A DNA stretch of 57,393 nucleotides from assembly GCA_009379815.1 (NCBI GenBank), contig WHSY01000022.1, positions 1-57,393 on the forward strand, in the 5' to 3' direction. Every line of letters begins with the position of its first letter. Within the stretch, counting starts at the first letter, position 1. The notes under the pieces were generated by a model that saw only the letters and a program-made list of their open reading frames with translations, was not told where the DNA came from and did not search any database. Source of the stretch: Pseudonocardiaceae bacterium. GTDB taxonomy: Bacteria; Actinomycetota; Actinomycetes; Mycobacteriales; Pseudonocardiaceae. The translations under genes were made by a program, and so were the position numbers. Positions 48,597-57,337 of the stretch are shown here, piece after piece.

Positions 48597-49342
48597 TGCT
48601 CCCGCTCGACGCCATCGCCCACTCAGGCCGCTGGCGACCCCGGCACCCCGCCGAGAAGGCCTTCCTCGGGCTCGGCCTGCTCGGTTGCGCCGTGGTCCTG
48701 CCACCCTGGCCGGGTGCCCTCATCATCGGCGCGGTCGCCCTCGGGCTGCTGCTCGGCCCGGCCGGGATGTCCGTGGCACAGATCTGGCACGCGGCGCGGG
48801 TGCCGCTCGGGTTCGTCACCATCGGGTCACTGCCGTTGCTGGTCGCCGTCGGTGGGACGCCGTGGATCCGGTACGAGCCGACTGGACTGCCGTTGGCCAC
48901 CGCCCTCGCCGGCCGGTCGTCCGCAGCCCTGGCCTGCCTGCTGCTGTTCGCCGCAACCACCCCGCTGTCCGACGTGATGCCCCGGCTCGGCCGACTCGGC
49001 GTGCCGCCTGCCGTCATCGAGGTCGTCGCGCTGGTTTATCGGCTGCTGTTCCTGCTGTTCGACTCATTGCGAGCGGTCCGCGAGGCACAGGCCGGCCGGC
49101 TGGGCTTTCGCACTTGGGCCACTACCTACCGCTCGCTTGCCGGGCAGGGCGGTGCAGTGTTCGTCCGGGCGTTCGACCGGGCGCACCGCCTCGAGCAGGG
49201 CCTCGCGCTGCGCGGCTATACCGGCTCCCTGCGGGTGCAGGTCCGCGAGCGGCCAGTCTCCCGGTCGTTCGTCGCGGCCACGGCGGTACTGCTCGTCGCG
49301 GTCGTGGTGACAACCCTGGCGCTGCGCGCGGTGCTGCCATGA
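48596..49342 (+). CDS. cbiQ: CbiQ, transmembrane energy-coupling component
   Basis: A 248-aa T-component with five to six hydrophobic helices. [26 protein letters not shown] at the start matches the family. The two short Ala-Arg-Gly-like coupling motifs appear as EAQAGRLGF near 162-170 and EQGLALRGYTG near 199-209. These contact the ATPase subunit. The ATG at 48596 shares one base with the cbiN stop. It couples ATP hydrolysis by CbiO to CbiM. Confidence 0.92.
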   Translation: MLPLDAIAHSGRWRPRHPAEKAFLGLGLLGCAVVLPPWPGALIIGAVALGLLLGPAGMSVAQIWHAARVPLGFVTIGSLPLLVAVGGTPWIRYEPTGLPLATALAGRSSAALACLLLFAATTPLSDVMPRLGRLGVPPAVIEVVALVYRLLFLLFDSLRAVREAQAGRLGFRTWATTYRSLAGQGGAVFVRAFDRAHRLEQGLALRGYTGSLRVQVRERPVSRSFVAATAVLLVAVVVTTLALRAVLP

Positions 49343-50250
49343 TCCCGGCACTCGATGCCCGCGGCGTGCACTTCGCCTACGAGCCCGGCCGCCCCGTGCT
49401 GACGGGTGCCGATCTGGCCCTGTACGCTGGCCGCAGGCTGGCCGTCCTCGGTCCGAACGGTGGGGGAAAGACCACCCTGTTCCGACTGCTCGCCGGAGCG
49501 CTGGCCCCCGACGCCGGGGAGGTGCGCCTCGACGGTGAGACGGTGCGCCGCACCCGCCGCGGACTGACCCACCTGCGCCAACAGGTCCAGCTCGTCCTCC
49601 AGGACCCCGACGACCAATTGTTCGCCGCGAGCGTGCACCAGGACGTGTCGTTCGGGCCGGTCAACCTCGGGCTACCGGCCGAGGAGGTCACCGCTCGGGT
49701 CGACGGGGCGTTGGCGGCGCTCGGCGTCGTCGACCTCGGCGACCGACCCACCCACCTGCTGTCCTTCGGGCAGAAGAAGCGGGTCGCGATCGCCGGGGCA
49801 GTCGCGATGCGGCCGCGGCTGCTGGTGCTCGACGAGCCGACGGCCGGACTGGACCCGGCCGGGGTGGAGGAACTGCTGGCCGTGCTGCACTCCCTGCATG
49901 CAACCGGCACCACCCCGGTGGTCTCCACTCACGACGTTGACCTCGCCCACCGCTGGGCCGACGACGTCGCCGTCGTGGCCAGCGGCCGCGTCGTGACCGG
50001 CCCCGCCGGGGATTTCCTCGGCGACGCTGCCCTACTCCGTTCGGCCCGGCTCGGCCCAGCGTGGGCGCCGGCCGTGCACCGCCTCCTCGACGCCGCCGGG
50101 TTCACCGGCGCTCGTCCACGCACCGCCGCGGAGCTGCACGAACTGTTCGGTCCGCCCGCCGTGACGAGCCCCGGCCCCGTTTTACACGAGGCCGTCACGG
50201 CGAGCGCCCATGCCTGGCGGACCGCGAAGGAGACGCATCGCGGCCCGTAG
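49339..50250 (+). CDS. cbiO: CbiO, ATPase of the cobalt ECF transporter, with an abnormal 3' end
   Basis: A 303-aa ATPase. Walker A LGPNGGGKTTLF near 37-48, Q-loop VLQDPDDQLF, signature LLSFGQKKRVAIA near 138-150 (SFGQK), Walker B LLVLDEPTAGLDP and His switch VSTHD are all present. The C-terminal domain extends to about 285. The last ~18 residues (VTASAHAWRTAKETHRGP) are encoded by DNA that, read on the other strand, is the C-terminus of an old-yellow-enzyme-type protein. The native stop was therefore probably lost and replaced at a recombination junction. The extra tail is unlikely to abolish activity. It starts inside the cbiQ stop (ATGA). Confidence 0.9.
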   Translation: MIPALDARGVHFAYEPGRPVLTGADLALYAGRRLAVLGPNGGGKTTLFRLLAGALAPDAGEVRLDGETVRRTRRGLTHLRQQVQLVLQDPDDQLFAASVHQDVSFGPVNLGLPAEEVTARVDGALAALGVVDLGDRPTHLLSFGQKKRVAIAGAVAMRPRLLVLDEPTAGLDPAGVEELLAVLHSLHATGTTPVVSTHDVDLAHRWADDVAVVASGRVVTGPAGDFLGDAALLRSARLGPAWAPAVHRLLDAAGFTGARPRTAAELHELFGPPAVTSPGPVLHEAVTASAHAWRTAKETHRGP

Positions 50251-50260
50251 GCCTCCCCCG
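50196..50260 (-). pseudogene. relic of an old-yellow-enzyme-type C-terminus, antisense to the end of cbiO
   Basis: Minus-strand reading gives EAYGPRCVSFAVRQAWALA, which matches DAYAPRRVSFVTRQAWALA of the deleted oxidoreductase gene at 29138-29487. A hand alignment of 56 bases (29154-29209 against 50200-50255) shows 46 identities. Only this short piece is seen. It marks a junction where the cobalt-transporter segment joins other DNA. Confidence 0.7.
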
Positions 50261-50402
50261 GCCTCAACCCATTTGGGTTCGGCTGCGCTCCCCTTCGTCG
50301 GGCCGGCGCACGCGAACCGGCAGTCAACCGGCTGCCTATTCGAGGACCGCGGGCTTATTGCCCTCGACGAGAACGGCGCACGCTGCGGGCTCCGGGCTCG
50401 CC

Positions 50403-51044
50403 GTGCCAGAAGTGTTCTCCCGCGTGCCGATCTGCTACCAGTGCAACATCGAGACGATCATCGGCCCAGAGGACCCGATCATCTGGCCGGCCTATAGCGA
50501 GCAGCTCGACTTCGAACTCGAGGCGGGCTTCTTCATCAGCCGTTCCGGCCGCAATATCTCCGTAGAAGAGGCACCGTCGTACATCGCCGGTGTGACCATC
50601 TTCAATGATGTCAGCGCTCGGGACATCCAGTTCTACGAGATGAGCATGAATATCGGGCCGTCGAAGGGAAAGGGCTTCTGTACCGCGATGGGCCCCTGCG
50701 TGCTGACGATGGACGCGCTCGACGAATACGCCCTGCAATGCACCGCGCGGGTCAACGGAGAGGTCTGGGTGCAGTCCGACACCTCCGGTCGTCGATACTC
50801 GTTCGCCGAGGTACTGGCGTGGGCGTCATTCAGCGAACCCATCTTCGCCGGCGAGTTCCTCGCCGTCGGCACGGTCGGCGGCGGCTGTGGCCTCGAGCTG
50901 GACCGGTGGATCAAGCCCGATGACATCGTCGAACTGGAGGTCTCCGGCCTCGGCGTACTGCGCAACCCAGTAGGCGCGAAGGAAGAAGTCCCCCCGGCAG
51001 CAGGACTCACCAGCTACACGAGCGCCCCGTGGGCCGGCCACTGA
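50403..51044 (+). pseudogene. fumarylacetoacetate hydrolase family protein lacking its N-terminus
   Basis: About 213 residues from a possible GTG at 50403. FSRVPICYQCNIETIIGPEDPIIWPAYSE, YIAGVTIFNDVSARDIQ, GFCTAMGPCVLTMDAL and GGCGLELDRWIKPDDIVELEV are FAH-domain sequence, with the metal-ligand Glu/Asp positions (DFELEAGFF, NDVSARD) present. Normal proteins have 60-100 further N-terminal residues, which are missing. Upstream lies the cbiO junction with no ribosome-binding site. It is either a truncated remnant or, less likely, a functional short form. Had it been intact it would hydrolyse a C-C bond in a 2,4-dioxo or 2-oxo acid. Confidence 0.7.
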
Positions 51045-51134
51045 CCCCAGTCGAGGTCCCTGACAAGTGCGCTTCGGGCCACAGACCCGTGGCGTAGCCT
51101 GAGACATCGACTGCTGGAACACGAGGATGGAGAC

Positions 51135-52010
51135 GTGCGACTGCGGACAGTGCTCTTCGTCCCCGGTGACCGTCCCGATCGGGTCGACAAGGCCTACTCG
51201 AGCGGCGCGGACGGTGTCGTCGTCGACCTCGAGGACGCGGTCGCAGCCACGGCGAAGGCGCAGGCGCGGGACCTGGCCGCGGCGGCCATCCGGGACCGTC
51301 GCGACCGGGGATGCCTGGTCGCGGTGCGGGTCAACGCGGCCGACACCGGGCTGCAAGATGCCGACCTCGACGCGCTGGCGGCTGCCCTGCCGGCGCTGGA
51401 CGCCGTCGTTGTCCCCAAGGCGGCCTCGCCCACCGACGTCATCCGCGTCGCTCACCGGTTGGCACAGCTCGAGCGGGCAGCGGGGATCGCCTGCGGCCGC
51501 GTCGCGCTGCTGCCCGTCATCGAGTCGGCGGCGGGGGTACTGGCGGCCGAGTCGGTGGCCGCGGCACACGATCGGGTCCGCACGCTGGTGTTCGGGCCCG
51601 CGGACCTGTCGCTGCAGCTCGGCGTCACCCCGACCGCGGACGGCATCGAACTGCTGCACGCCCGTTCCCGGCTGGTGCTCGCTGCGGCCGCGACGGGCCG
51701 TGCCGCACCGCTGGACGGCCCGTACTTCGCGCTCGACGACACCGAGGGGCTCGCCCGGTCGGCCGCGCTGGCGCGCCGACTCGGCTTCGGGGGCAAGGTC
51801 GTCATCCACCCCCGGCAGATCGACGTGACGCGGGCCGCGTTCGAGCCCACTGCGGCGGAGCTGGCGTGGGCCCGCGACGTCGACGAAGCCTTTACGCTTG
51901 CCGAGCGGCGAGGGGTGTCGTCCATCCGGCTGGCCGACGGGACGTTCGTCGACTACCCGGTCGCCCACCGCGCCCGGGAGCTGCTCGCAGGCGGGACAGG
52001 AGGACGGTGA
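51135..52010 (+). CDS. CitE-like lyase (HpcH/HpaI family)
   Basis: A 291-aa TIM-barrel lyase. LFVPGDRPDRVDKAYSSGADGVVVDLEDAV near 6-35 is the CitE signature with the catalytic acidic DLED. LLPVIESAAGVL carries the magnesium-ligand Glu near 137, and FGPADLSLQLGV its Asp. KVVIHPRQID closes the barrel. Stand-alone CitE proteins in actinobacteria cleave malyl-, citramalyl- or similar CoA esters. With the class III CoA-transferase and MaoC hydratase in the same operon, citramalyl-CoA (from itaconate) is the most attractive substrate, as an inference. GTG start; the MmgE/PrpD gene follows after one base. Confidence 0.88.
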   Translation: MRLRTVLFVPGDRPDRVDKAYSSGADGVVVDLEDAVAATAKAQARDLAAAAIRDRRDRGCLVAVRVNAADTGLQDADLDALAAALPALDAVVVPKAASPTDVIRVAHRLAQLERAAGIACGRVALLPVIESAAGVLAAESVAAAHDRVRTLVFGPADLSLQLGVTPTADGIELLHARSRLVLAAAATGRAAPLDGPYFALDDTEGLARSAALARRLGFGGKVVIHPRQIDVTRAAFEPTAAELAWARDVDEAFTLAERRGVSSIRLADGTFVDYPVAHRARELLAGGTGGR

Positions 52011-52011
52011 G

Positions 52012-53370
52012 GTGGCGCTGACGGCCGCGGTGGCGGACTTCGTCGCGGGAACCGACCCCGCGCGGCTGCCGGATGCGGCGCTCGATCTGGCGGAGCGGGC
52101 CTTCGTCGACACCGTCGGCGTCGCCGTGGCGGCCGCTCCGGACCCGACCGTGCGGTCGATCTGGCAGGCCTTCGGCGCGGGGCTGCCCGACGGCCCGTCC
52201 GCGCTGCTGACCCGGCCGGGGTCCACCCAGCCGGTGCAGGCGGCGCTGCTGAACGGGACCGCGGCCCATGCGCTGGACTTCGACGACGTCGCCGACGACC
52301 TCGTCGGGCACCCGAGCGCCGTCCTGGTGCCCGCGGCCCTCGCGGTCGCCCAGCAGACGGGGGCGTCCGGTCGGCAGGTGCTCGCGGCCTACTGCGCCGG
52401 TTTCCAGGTCGAGTGCGCGGTCGCCGCCGGGATGTCGATCTCCCGGCACTACGCACGCGGCTGGCACTCGACCGCCACGCTCGGGGTGCTCGGGGCGGCG
52501 GCCGCTGCCGCGTCGCTGCTGGCGTTGCAGCCGTGGCAGGTGCGCCACGCGGTCGGGATCGCGGCCTCGCTGGCGGGCGGCAGCAGGCAGAACTTCGGCA
52601 CCATGACGAAACCGCTGCACGCCGGTACCGCCGCGTCCGACGGCGTGTTCGCGGCGATGCTGGCCGCCGCAAATTTCACCGCCGACCCCGACCAGCTCGA
52701 GGCGCCGCTCGGGTACTTCGCGCTCTACGGCGACGAGGTGGACCTGGCTGCGGCACTCGCGGTGCTCGGCGAGCCGTGCGCGCTGTCGCACCGGGGTCTC
52801 GACGTCAAGAAGCACCCGTGTTGCTACAAGGCCGCCCGCGCCGCCGACGCCGCACTCGCCCTCGCCGAGGACGGCGTGCACGCCGGCGATGTCGAGCGGG
52901 TGACGGTGACCGTCGAGCCGGAGGGTCTCGGCCCGCTCATCCACCACCGCCCGGTGACGGGGCTGCAGGGCAAGTTCAGCCTCGAGTACATCGTCGCCGC
53001 CAGCCTCACTGATCACCGCCTGACGCTGCGGTCGTTCACCGACGACGCGGTGTGCCGCGACCCGCTGCAGCGGCTGCTGGCGCGGGTCTGCGTCACCGAG
53101 ACCGACCCGCCGCCGGACCGGGCACCCGACTGGGCCGACGCCTTCGCCGAGGTGACGGTCGAGACCCGCGCAGGCCTGCGGCACACCCGGCGCGTCGACA
53201 CCCCCCGCGGCCACGCCCTCGCACCGCTGGACGAGGACGAGCTCGCCGACAAGTTCCACGACTGCCTCGACCACGGCGGGGCGGCGCACGACCCGCACGT
53301 GCTACTGGCAGGGCTACGCGAGCTGCGAGAATGCCCCGACGTGCACGGACTGCTGCGGGGTCGCCGATGA
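52012..53370 (+). CDS. MmgE/PrpD family protein
   Basis: A 452-aa protein of the family that includes 2-methylcitrate dehydratase and cis-aconitate decarboxylase. Motifs are AFVDTVGVAVAAA near 27-39, NGTAAHALDFDDVADDLVGHPSAVLVPAALA near 82-112 (the His/Asp active-site stretch), GWHSTATLGVLGAAAAAA near 147-164, FGTMTKPLHAG near 193-203 and KKHPCCYKA near 263. It starts at a GTG with AGGAGG eight bases ahead. Family members work on C5-C7 tricarboxylates. In this operon it may form or isomerise an itaconate-like acid. Overlaps the CoA-transferase by ATGA. Confidence 0.88.
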   Translation: MALTAAVADFVAGTDPARLPDAALDLAERAFVDTVGVAVAAAPDPTVRSIWQAFGAGLPDGPSALLTRPGSTQPVQAALLNGTAAHALDFDDVADDLVGHPSAVLVPAALAVAQQTGASGRQVLAAYCAGFQVECAVAAGMSISRHYARGWHSTATLGVLGAAAAAASLLALQPWQVRHAVGIAASLAGGSRQNFGTMTKPLHAGTAASDGVFAAMLAAANFTADPDQLEAPLGYFALYGDEVDLAAALAVLGEPCALSHRGLDVKKHPCCYKAARAADAALALAEDGVHAGDVERVTVTVEPEGLGPLIHHRPVTGLQGKFSLEYIVAASLTDHRLTLRSFTDDAVCRDPLQRLLARVCVTETDPPPDRAPDWADAFAEVTVETRAGLRHTRRVDTPRGHALAPLDEDELADKFHDCLDHGGAAHDPHVLLAGLRELRECPDVHGLLRGRR

Positions 53371-54548
53371 GCGAGCTGCCGCTGCACGGAACCATCGTCG
53401 TGTCCCTCGAGCAGGCTGTCGCCGCCCCGTTCGCGACCCGCCAGCTGGCCGATCTCGGCGCCCGCGTCATCAAGGTGGAGCGTCGCGGCGACGGCGACTT
53501 CGCGCGCGGCTACGACGGGTCCGTCCAGGGACTGTCGAGTGTGTTCGCCTGGCTCAACCGCTCCAAGGAGTCCGTCACGCTCGACCTCAAGCATCCCGAC
53601 GCCCCCGGCGTGCTGCGGCGACTGCTCGCCGATGCCGACGTGTTCGTGCAGAACCTGGCCCCCGGGGCCGCGGCACGGCTCGGGCTCGATTCGGACACCC
53701 TGGCCTCGGTCCACCCGGACCTGATCGTCTGCGACATCTCCGGGTACGGCGCGAGCGGCCCGTACCGCGACAAGCGGGCCTACGACCTGCTCGTGCAGGG
53801 CGAGGCGGGCGTCATCTCCATCACCGGGAGCGAGGACGCCCCCGCCAAGGCCGGCCTCTCGGTTGCCGACATCGCCGGCGCGATGTACGCCTACTCCGGA
53901 ATCGTCGCCGCGCTGCTGCACCGGCACCGCACCGGGCAGGCGCGCCCCGTCGAGGTGTCGCTGTTCGAGGCGCTGACGGAGTGGATGGGCTACCCGCTCT
54001 ACTACGCGCAGTCCGGCACGCAGCCGCAACGAATGGGGACGTCGCACGCGACGATCGCCCCCTACGGCGCGTTCGACACCCGCGACGGGCGCCCGCTGCT
54101 GGTGGCCGTGCAGAACCAGCGCGAGTGGGCCCGGTTGTGCTCCGTGGTGCTCGGCGACGCCGGGCTCGCGACCGACGAGCGCTTCGCCTCCAATAGCAGG
54201 CGCGTGGCGAACCGCCGCGCGCTGGACGCGCTGCTCGAACGGCGCTTCGCCGAGCTGGACGGCAAGCAGGCCGTCGCGCTGCTGGAGGACGCGCAGATCG
54301 CCTACGCGCGGGTCAACGATATCGACGAGCTCGCCGCACACGAGCAGCTCGCGGCACGGGGCCGCTGGTGTGACGTCGATTCACCCGTCGGCGCGGTGCG
54401 TGCCCTGCTGCCGCCGGGCGTGCCCACCGGTGCCCGGGCGCGGATGGACCCGATACCCGCGCTGGGCGAGCACACCGAGACGGTGCTGCACGGACTGGGC
54501 TACACCCGCGACGACATCGACCGCATGCGGGCAAGCGAACTCATCTGA
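53367..54548 (+). CDS. class III CoA-transferase (CaiB/BaiF family)
   Basis: A 393-aa CoA-transferase. It contains GARVIKVERRGDGDFARG near 31-48, FAWLNRSKESVTLDLKHPD near 60-78, and DLIVCDISGYGASGPYRDKRAYDLLVQGEAG near 119-149, whose Asp at the YDLLVQ is the family's catalytic residue. GEH near the end is typical. It moves CoA from a donor such as succinyl-CoA to the free acid. Succinyl-CoA:itaconate or mesaconate transferases belong here. The ATG overlaps the PrpD stop (ATGA); the frame upstream of it is not family-like. Confidence 0.9.
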   Translation: MSELPLHGTIVVSLEQAVAAPFATRQLADLGARVIKVERRGDGDFARGYDGSVQGLSSVFAWLNRSKESVTLDLKHPDAPGVLRRLLADADVFVQNLAPGAAARLGLDSDTLASVHPDLIVCDISGYGASGPYRDKRAYDLLVQGEAGVISITGSEDAPAKAGLSVADIAGAMYAYSGIVAALLHRHRTGQARPVEVSLFEALTEWMGYPLYYAQSGTQPQRMGTSHATIAPYGAFDTRDGRPLLVAVQNQREWARLCSVVLGDAGLATDERFASNSRRVANRRALDALLERRFAELDGKQAVALLEDAQIAYARVNDIDELAAHEQLAARGRWCDVDSPVGAVRALLPPGVPTGARARMDPIPALGEHTETVLHGLGYTRDDIDRMRASELI

Positions 54549-54590
54549 GACCTGCTCGCAGGGTCGAAGCATCAATACTGAGAGGCAGGC

Positions 54591-55100
54591 GTGACGACAC
54601 ATCAAGGCTGGCAGGGACGATTCTTCGAGGACTTCGTGGTCGGTGACGTCTACGAACACCCGCTGGGGCGGACGGTGACCACGACCGACAACATGTGGTT
54701 CACCCTGCTGACGCAGAACACCGCACCGCTGCACTTCGATCACGAGTACGCGGCACAGACCGCGTTCGGCAAACCGCTGGTCAACTCGGCCTTCACGCTG
54801 TCACTGGTCGCGGGCCAGAGCGTCACCGACGTGTCCCAGAACGTGTTCGCCAACCTCGGCTGGGAGCAGATCACGCTGCCCAACCCGGTCTTCGAGGGTG
54901 ACACCATCCGTTCGGCCTCGGAGGTGCTGGCCACCCGCGAGTCCGGATCACGGCCCGAGGTCGGGATCGTCACCGTCGCGACCACGGGCTACAAGCAGAC
55001 CGGCGAGGTCGTGCTGACGTTCACCCGGACCCTCATGGTCTACAAGCAGGGCCGGGGACCGCGACGGCCCACCCTGGGAACGAGGAGTGCGTCCACATGA
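54591..55100 (+). CDS. MaoC family dehydratase (itaconyl/mesaconyl-CoA hydratase-like)
   Basis: A 169-aa hotdog protein. RFFEDFVVGDVYEHPLGRTVTTTDNMWF near 10-37, TQNTAPLHFDHEYA near 42-55 with the catalytic residues in the N--PLHFD form, KPLVNSAFTLSL near 60-71 and NLGWEQITLPNPVFEGDT. The QNTAPLHFDxEYA variant is that of mesaconyl- and itaconyl-CoA hydratase-like proteins rather than of fatty enoyl-CoA hydratases. It would hydrate a C5 dicarboxylyl-CoA, giving citramalyl-CoA for the CitE-like lyase. GTG start; ATGA overlap with the next gene. Confidence 0.87.
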   Translation: MTTHQGWQGRFFEDFVVGDVYEHPLGRTVTTTDNMWFTLLTQNTAPLHFDHEYAAQTAFGKPLVNSAFTLSLVAGQSVTDVSQNVFANLGWEQITLPNPVFEGDTIRSASEVLATRESGSRPEVGIVTVATTGYKQTGEVVLTFTRTLMVYKQGRGPRRPTLGTRSAST

Positions 55101-56254
55101 GTGCCGCCGACCCGCAGCTGCGCCAGGAGATGCGCGATCTCGTCGACCGGATCTGCGCCGACTTCCCCGACGAGTACTGGCGCAAGGTCGACGCCGCCCG
55201 CGAGTACCCGGACGCCTTCGTCAAGGCCCTGACCACCACCGGCTCGCTCGGCGCACTGATCCCCGAGGAGTACGGCGGCCTCGGCCTCGGGCTCGGGGAC
55301 GCGTCGGTGATCCTGGAGCAGATCCACCGCAACGGCGGCAACGCGGCCCCGGTGCATGCTCAGCTCTACACCATGGGCGCGCTGCTGCGGCACGGCTCGG
55401 CCGAGCAGAAGCAGCGCTACCTGCCGAGTATCGCGTCCGGGCAGCTGCGGCTGCAGGCATTCGCCGTCACCGAGCCGGTGGCGGGCACCGACACCACCAG
55501 CATCCGCACCACGGCGACCCGGCGCGACGACCGCTACGTCGTCAACGGCCAGAAGGTCTTCACCTCCCGCGTGCAGCACTCCGACCTGATGATGCTGCTG
55601 GCCCGGACGACGTCGCGTGACCAGGTGAGCAAGCGGTCGGAGGGGCTGTCGGTCTTCCTGGTCGACCTGCGTCAGGTGTCGGGCATGACCGTGCGGCCGC
55701 TGGACACGATGGTCAACCACGAGACCAACGAGGTCTTCTTCGACGATATGGAGATCCCGCCCGACACGCTGATCGGTGAGGAGGGCAACGGCCTGCGCTA
55801 CATCCTCGACGGGATGAACGCCGAGCGGATCCTCATCGCGGCGGAGTGCATCGGTGACGGGCGGTGGTTCGTGGACCGCACCAGCCGGTACGTGACGCAG
55901 CGCGAGGTCTTCGGCCGCCCGATCGGCCAGAACCAGGGCGTGCAGTTCCCCATCGCACGCGCCCACATCAACGTCGAGGCCGCCGACCTGATGCGCTGGA
56001 AGGCGGCCGACCTGTTCGACGCCGACCAGGCGTGCGGTGCCGAGGCCAACATGGCCAAGCTGCTCGCCGCGGACGCCTCGTGGGAGGCGGCCAACGTCGC
56101 GCTGCAGAGCCACGGCGGGTACGGCTTCACCAGTGAGTACGACATCGAGCGCAAGTTCAGGGAGACCAGGCTGTTCCAGGTCGCCCCGGTCTCGACGAAT
56201 CTCATCCTGTCTTATATCGCCGAACACGTGCTCGGCCTGCCCAGGTCGTTCTGA
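55097..56254 (+). CDS. acyl-CoA dehydrogenase
   Basis: A 385-aa FAD enzyme of standard length. It has ALIPEEYGGLGLGLGDASVILEQIHR near 53-78, the substrate/FAD loop AFAVTEPVAGTDTTSIRTTATR near 121-142, NGQKVFTSRVQHSD near 150-163, and the C-terminal LQSHGGYGFTSEYDIERKFRETRLFQVAPVSTNL, where the QVAPVSTN replaces the usual xxGTSE. The position of the usual catalytic Glu is not clear by eye. Being in the C5-dicarboxylate operon it may oxidise methylsuccinyl-CoA or a related ester to the unsaturated acyl-CoA. It is coupled to the MaoC gene by ATGA. Confidence 0.9.
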   Translation: MSAADPQLRQEMRDLVDRICADFPDEYWRKVDAAREYPDAFVKALTTTGSLGALIPEEYGGLGLGLGDASVILEQIHRNGGNAAPVHAQLYTMGALLRHGSAEQKQRYLPSIASGQLRLQAFAVTEPVAGTDTTSIRTTATRRDDRYVVNGQKVFTSRVQHSDLMMLLARTTSRDQVSKRSEGLSVFLVDLRQVSGMTVRPLDTMVNHETNEVFFDDMEIPPDTLIGEEGNGLRYILDGMNAERILIAAECIGDGRWFVDRTSRYVTQREVFGRPIGQNQGVQFPIARAHINVEAADLMRWKAADLFDADQACGAEANMAKLLAADASWEAANVALQSHGGYGFTSEYDIERKFRETRLFQVAPVSTNLILSYIAEHVLGLPRSF

Positions 56255-56268
56255 GGACCCGACGAGCG

Positions 56269-56793
56269 GTGACACAGGTGGTCACATGGCAGAGCGCCGT
56301 CGCCGACGCCTTGGTCGACGGTGGGGTGACGGTCGGGGCGTACGTGCCGGACTCCCGCCTGCAGGGTGTCCTCGCCCGCCTCGCCGACCAGGGGGTGGCG
56401 CTGCGCTGCCTGACCCGCGAGGAGGAATGCGTCGGCTACGCCGCTGGACGTCGCATGGCCGGGGGCCGCCCGGTCGTTCTCATGCAGTGCTCGGGGCTGG
56501 GCAACAGCATGAACGTCCTGGGCTCGCTCGTCGTCTCCTACCAGATCGGCATCCCGCTGGTGATCTCCATGCGCGGCACGCTCGGTGAGGGGAACCCGTC
56601 GCAGGTACCGATGGGCCGCGCGACCACGCAGCTGCTCGGGTCGATCGGTATCCAGGCCTTCTCCGTGCGCGACCCGGAGGGCACCGACGCCCGGCACGTC
56701 ACCCGCGGTGTCGTGACCCTGGCCTACGAGTCGCAGCACACCGCGGCGGTCGTGCTGGAGCCCGAACTCGGAGGTGGGAGTGAAGGCACGTGA
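56269..56793 (+). CDS. TPP-dependent decarboxylase, alpha (pyrimidine-binding) subunit, ComD-like
   Basis: A 174-aa protein equal to the N-terminal domain of TPP enzymes. VTVGAYVPDSRLQGVLARL near 19-37, the catalytic Glu in CLTREEECVGYAAGRRMAGG near 47-66, and QCSGLGNSMNVLGSL near 74-88. Sulfopyruvate and phosphonopyruvate decarboxylases are split or fused in this way; archaeal ComDE is the split example. The beta subunit follows with a 14-base overlap. Which 2-oxo acid is used is unknown; the operon suggests a branched or dicarboxylic one. GTG start. Confidence 0.85.
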   Translation: MTQVVTWQSAVADALVDGGVTVGAYVPDSRLQGVLARLADQGVALRCLTREEECVGYAAGRRMAGGRPVVLMQCSGLGNSMNVLGSLVVSYQIGIPLVISMRGTLGEGNPSQVPMGRATTQLLGSIGIQAFSVRDPEGTDARHVTRGVVTLAYESQHTAAVVLEPELGGGSEGT

Positions 56794-57337
56794 CGTCGCG
56801 CGCGGGTCGCTGACCGCGCTGCCCGACGCGCTGTTCGTGTCCGCACTGGGCACCGCCACCTCGGCGTTGCGGCACGCATCCAGCGACGGCCCACATCTCT
56901 ACCTCGGTGGGGCAATGGGGTCAGCGCTGGCGGTTGCTCTCGGGGTCGCCGAAGAGCGCATCGAGCGGACGGTCGTCGCCCTACTCGGCGACGGGGAGCT
57001 GCTGATGAGCGCGAACACCCTGTGGTCGCTCGCGACATACCGGGCGGACAACCTGGTGGCCATCGTGCTGACCGACGGGCGCTACTCGATCACCGGGGGG
57101 CAGCCCCTGGGTACCGATCCACGGTTCGCCGAGGTTGCCCATGCACTTCCCGGTTTGTCAGGTACACGGGTAGCCACGCCAGACGATCTCCAGCGCGCGC
57201 TCCTCGAGCTGCCTCGCCCGGCGCTCGTGGAAGCGACGACCGACGAGCACGAGTGGCCCGGCCCCTCGCCGTTCGTCGACCCGATGGAGGTCCGGATCCG
57301 GTTCGCCGCCGAGGCCGTCCGTCGGGCAGCCCGGTGA
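56780..57337 (+). CDS. TPP-dependent decarboxylase, beta (diphosphate-binding) subunit, ComE-like
   Basis: A 185-aa protein equal to the C-terminal TPP domain. GTATSALRHASSDGPHLYLGGAMGSALAVALGVA near 24-57 and the TPP-binding GDGELLMSANTLWSLA near 70-85, ending in TDGRYSITGGQ where the second TPP-motif Asn is replaced by Asp. Start choice: GTG 56780, with GGAGG at 56770-56774; a GTG at 56774 would overlap that site. It should form an alpha/beta heteromer with the preceding protein. Its stop overlaps the next gene (GTGA). Confidence 0.86.
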   Translation: MKARDVARGSLTALPDALFVSALGTATSALRHASSDGPHLYLGGAMGSALAVALGVAEERIERTVVALLGDGELLMSANTLWSLATYRADNLVAIVLTDGRYSITGGQPLGTDPRFAEVAHALPGLSGTRVATPDDLQRALLELPRPALVEATTDEHEWPGPSPFVDPMEVRIRFAAEAVRRAAR

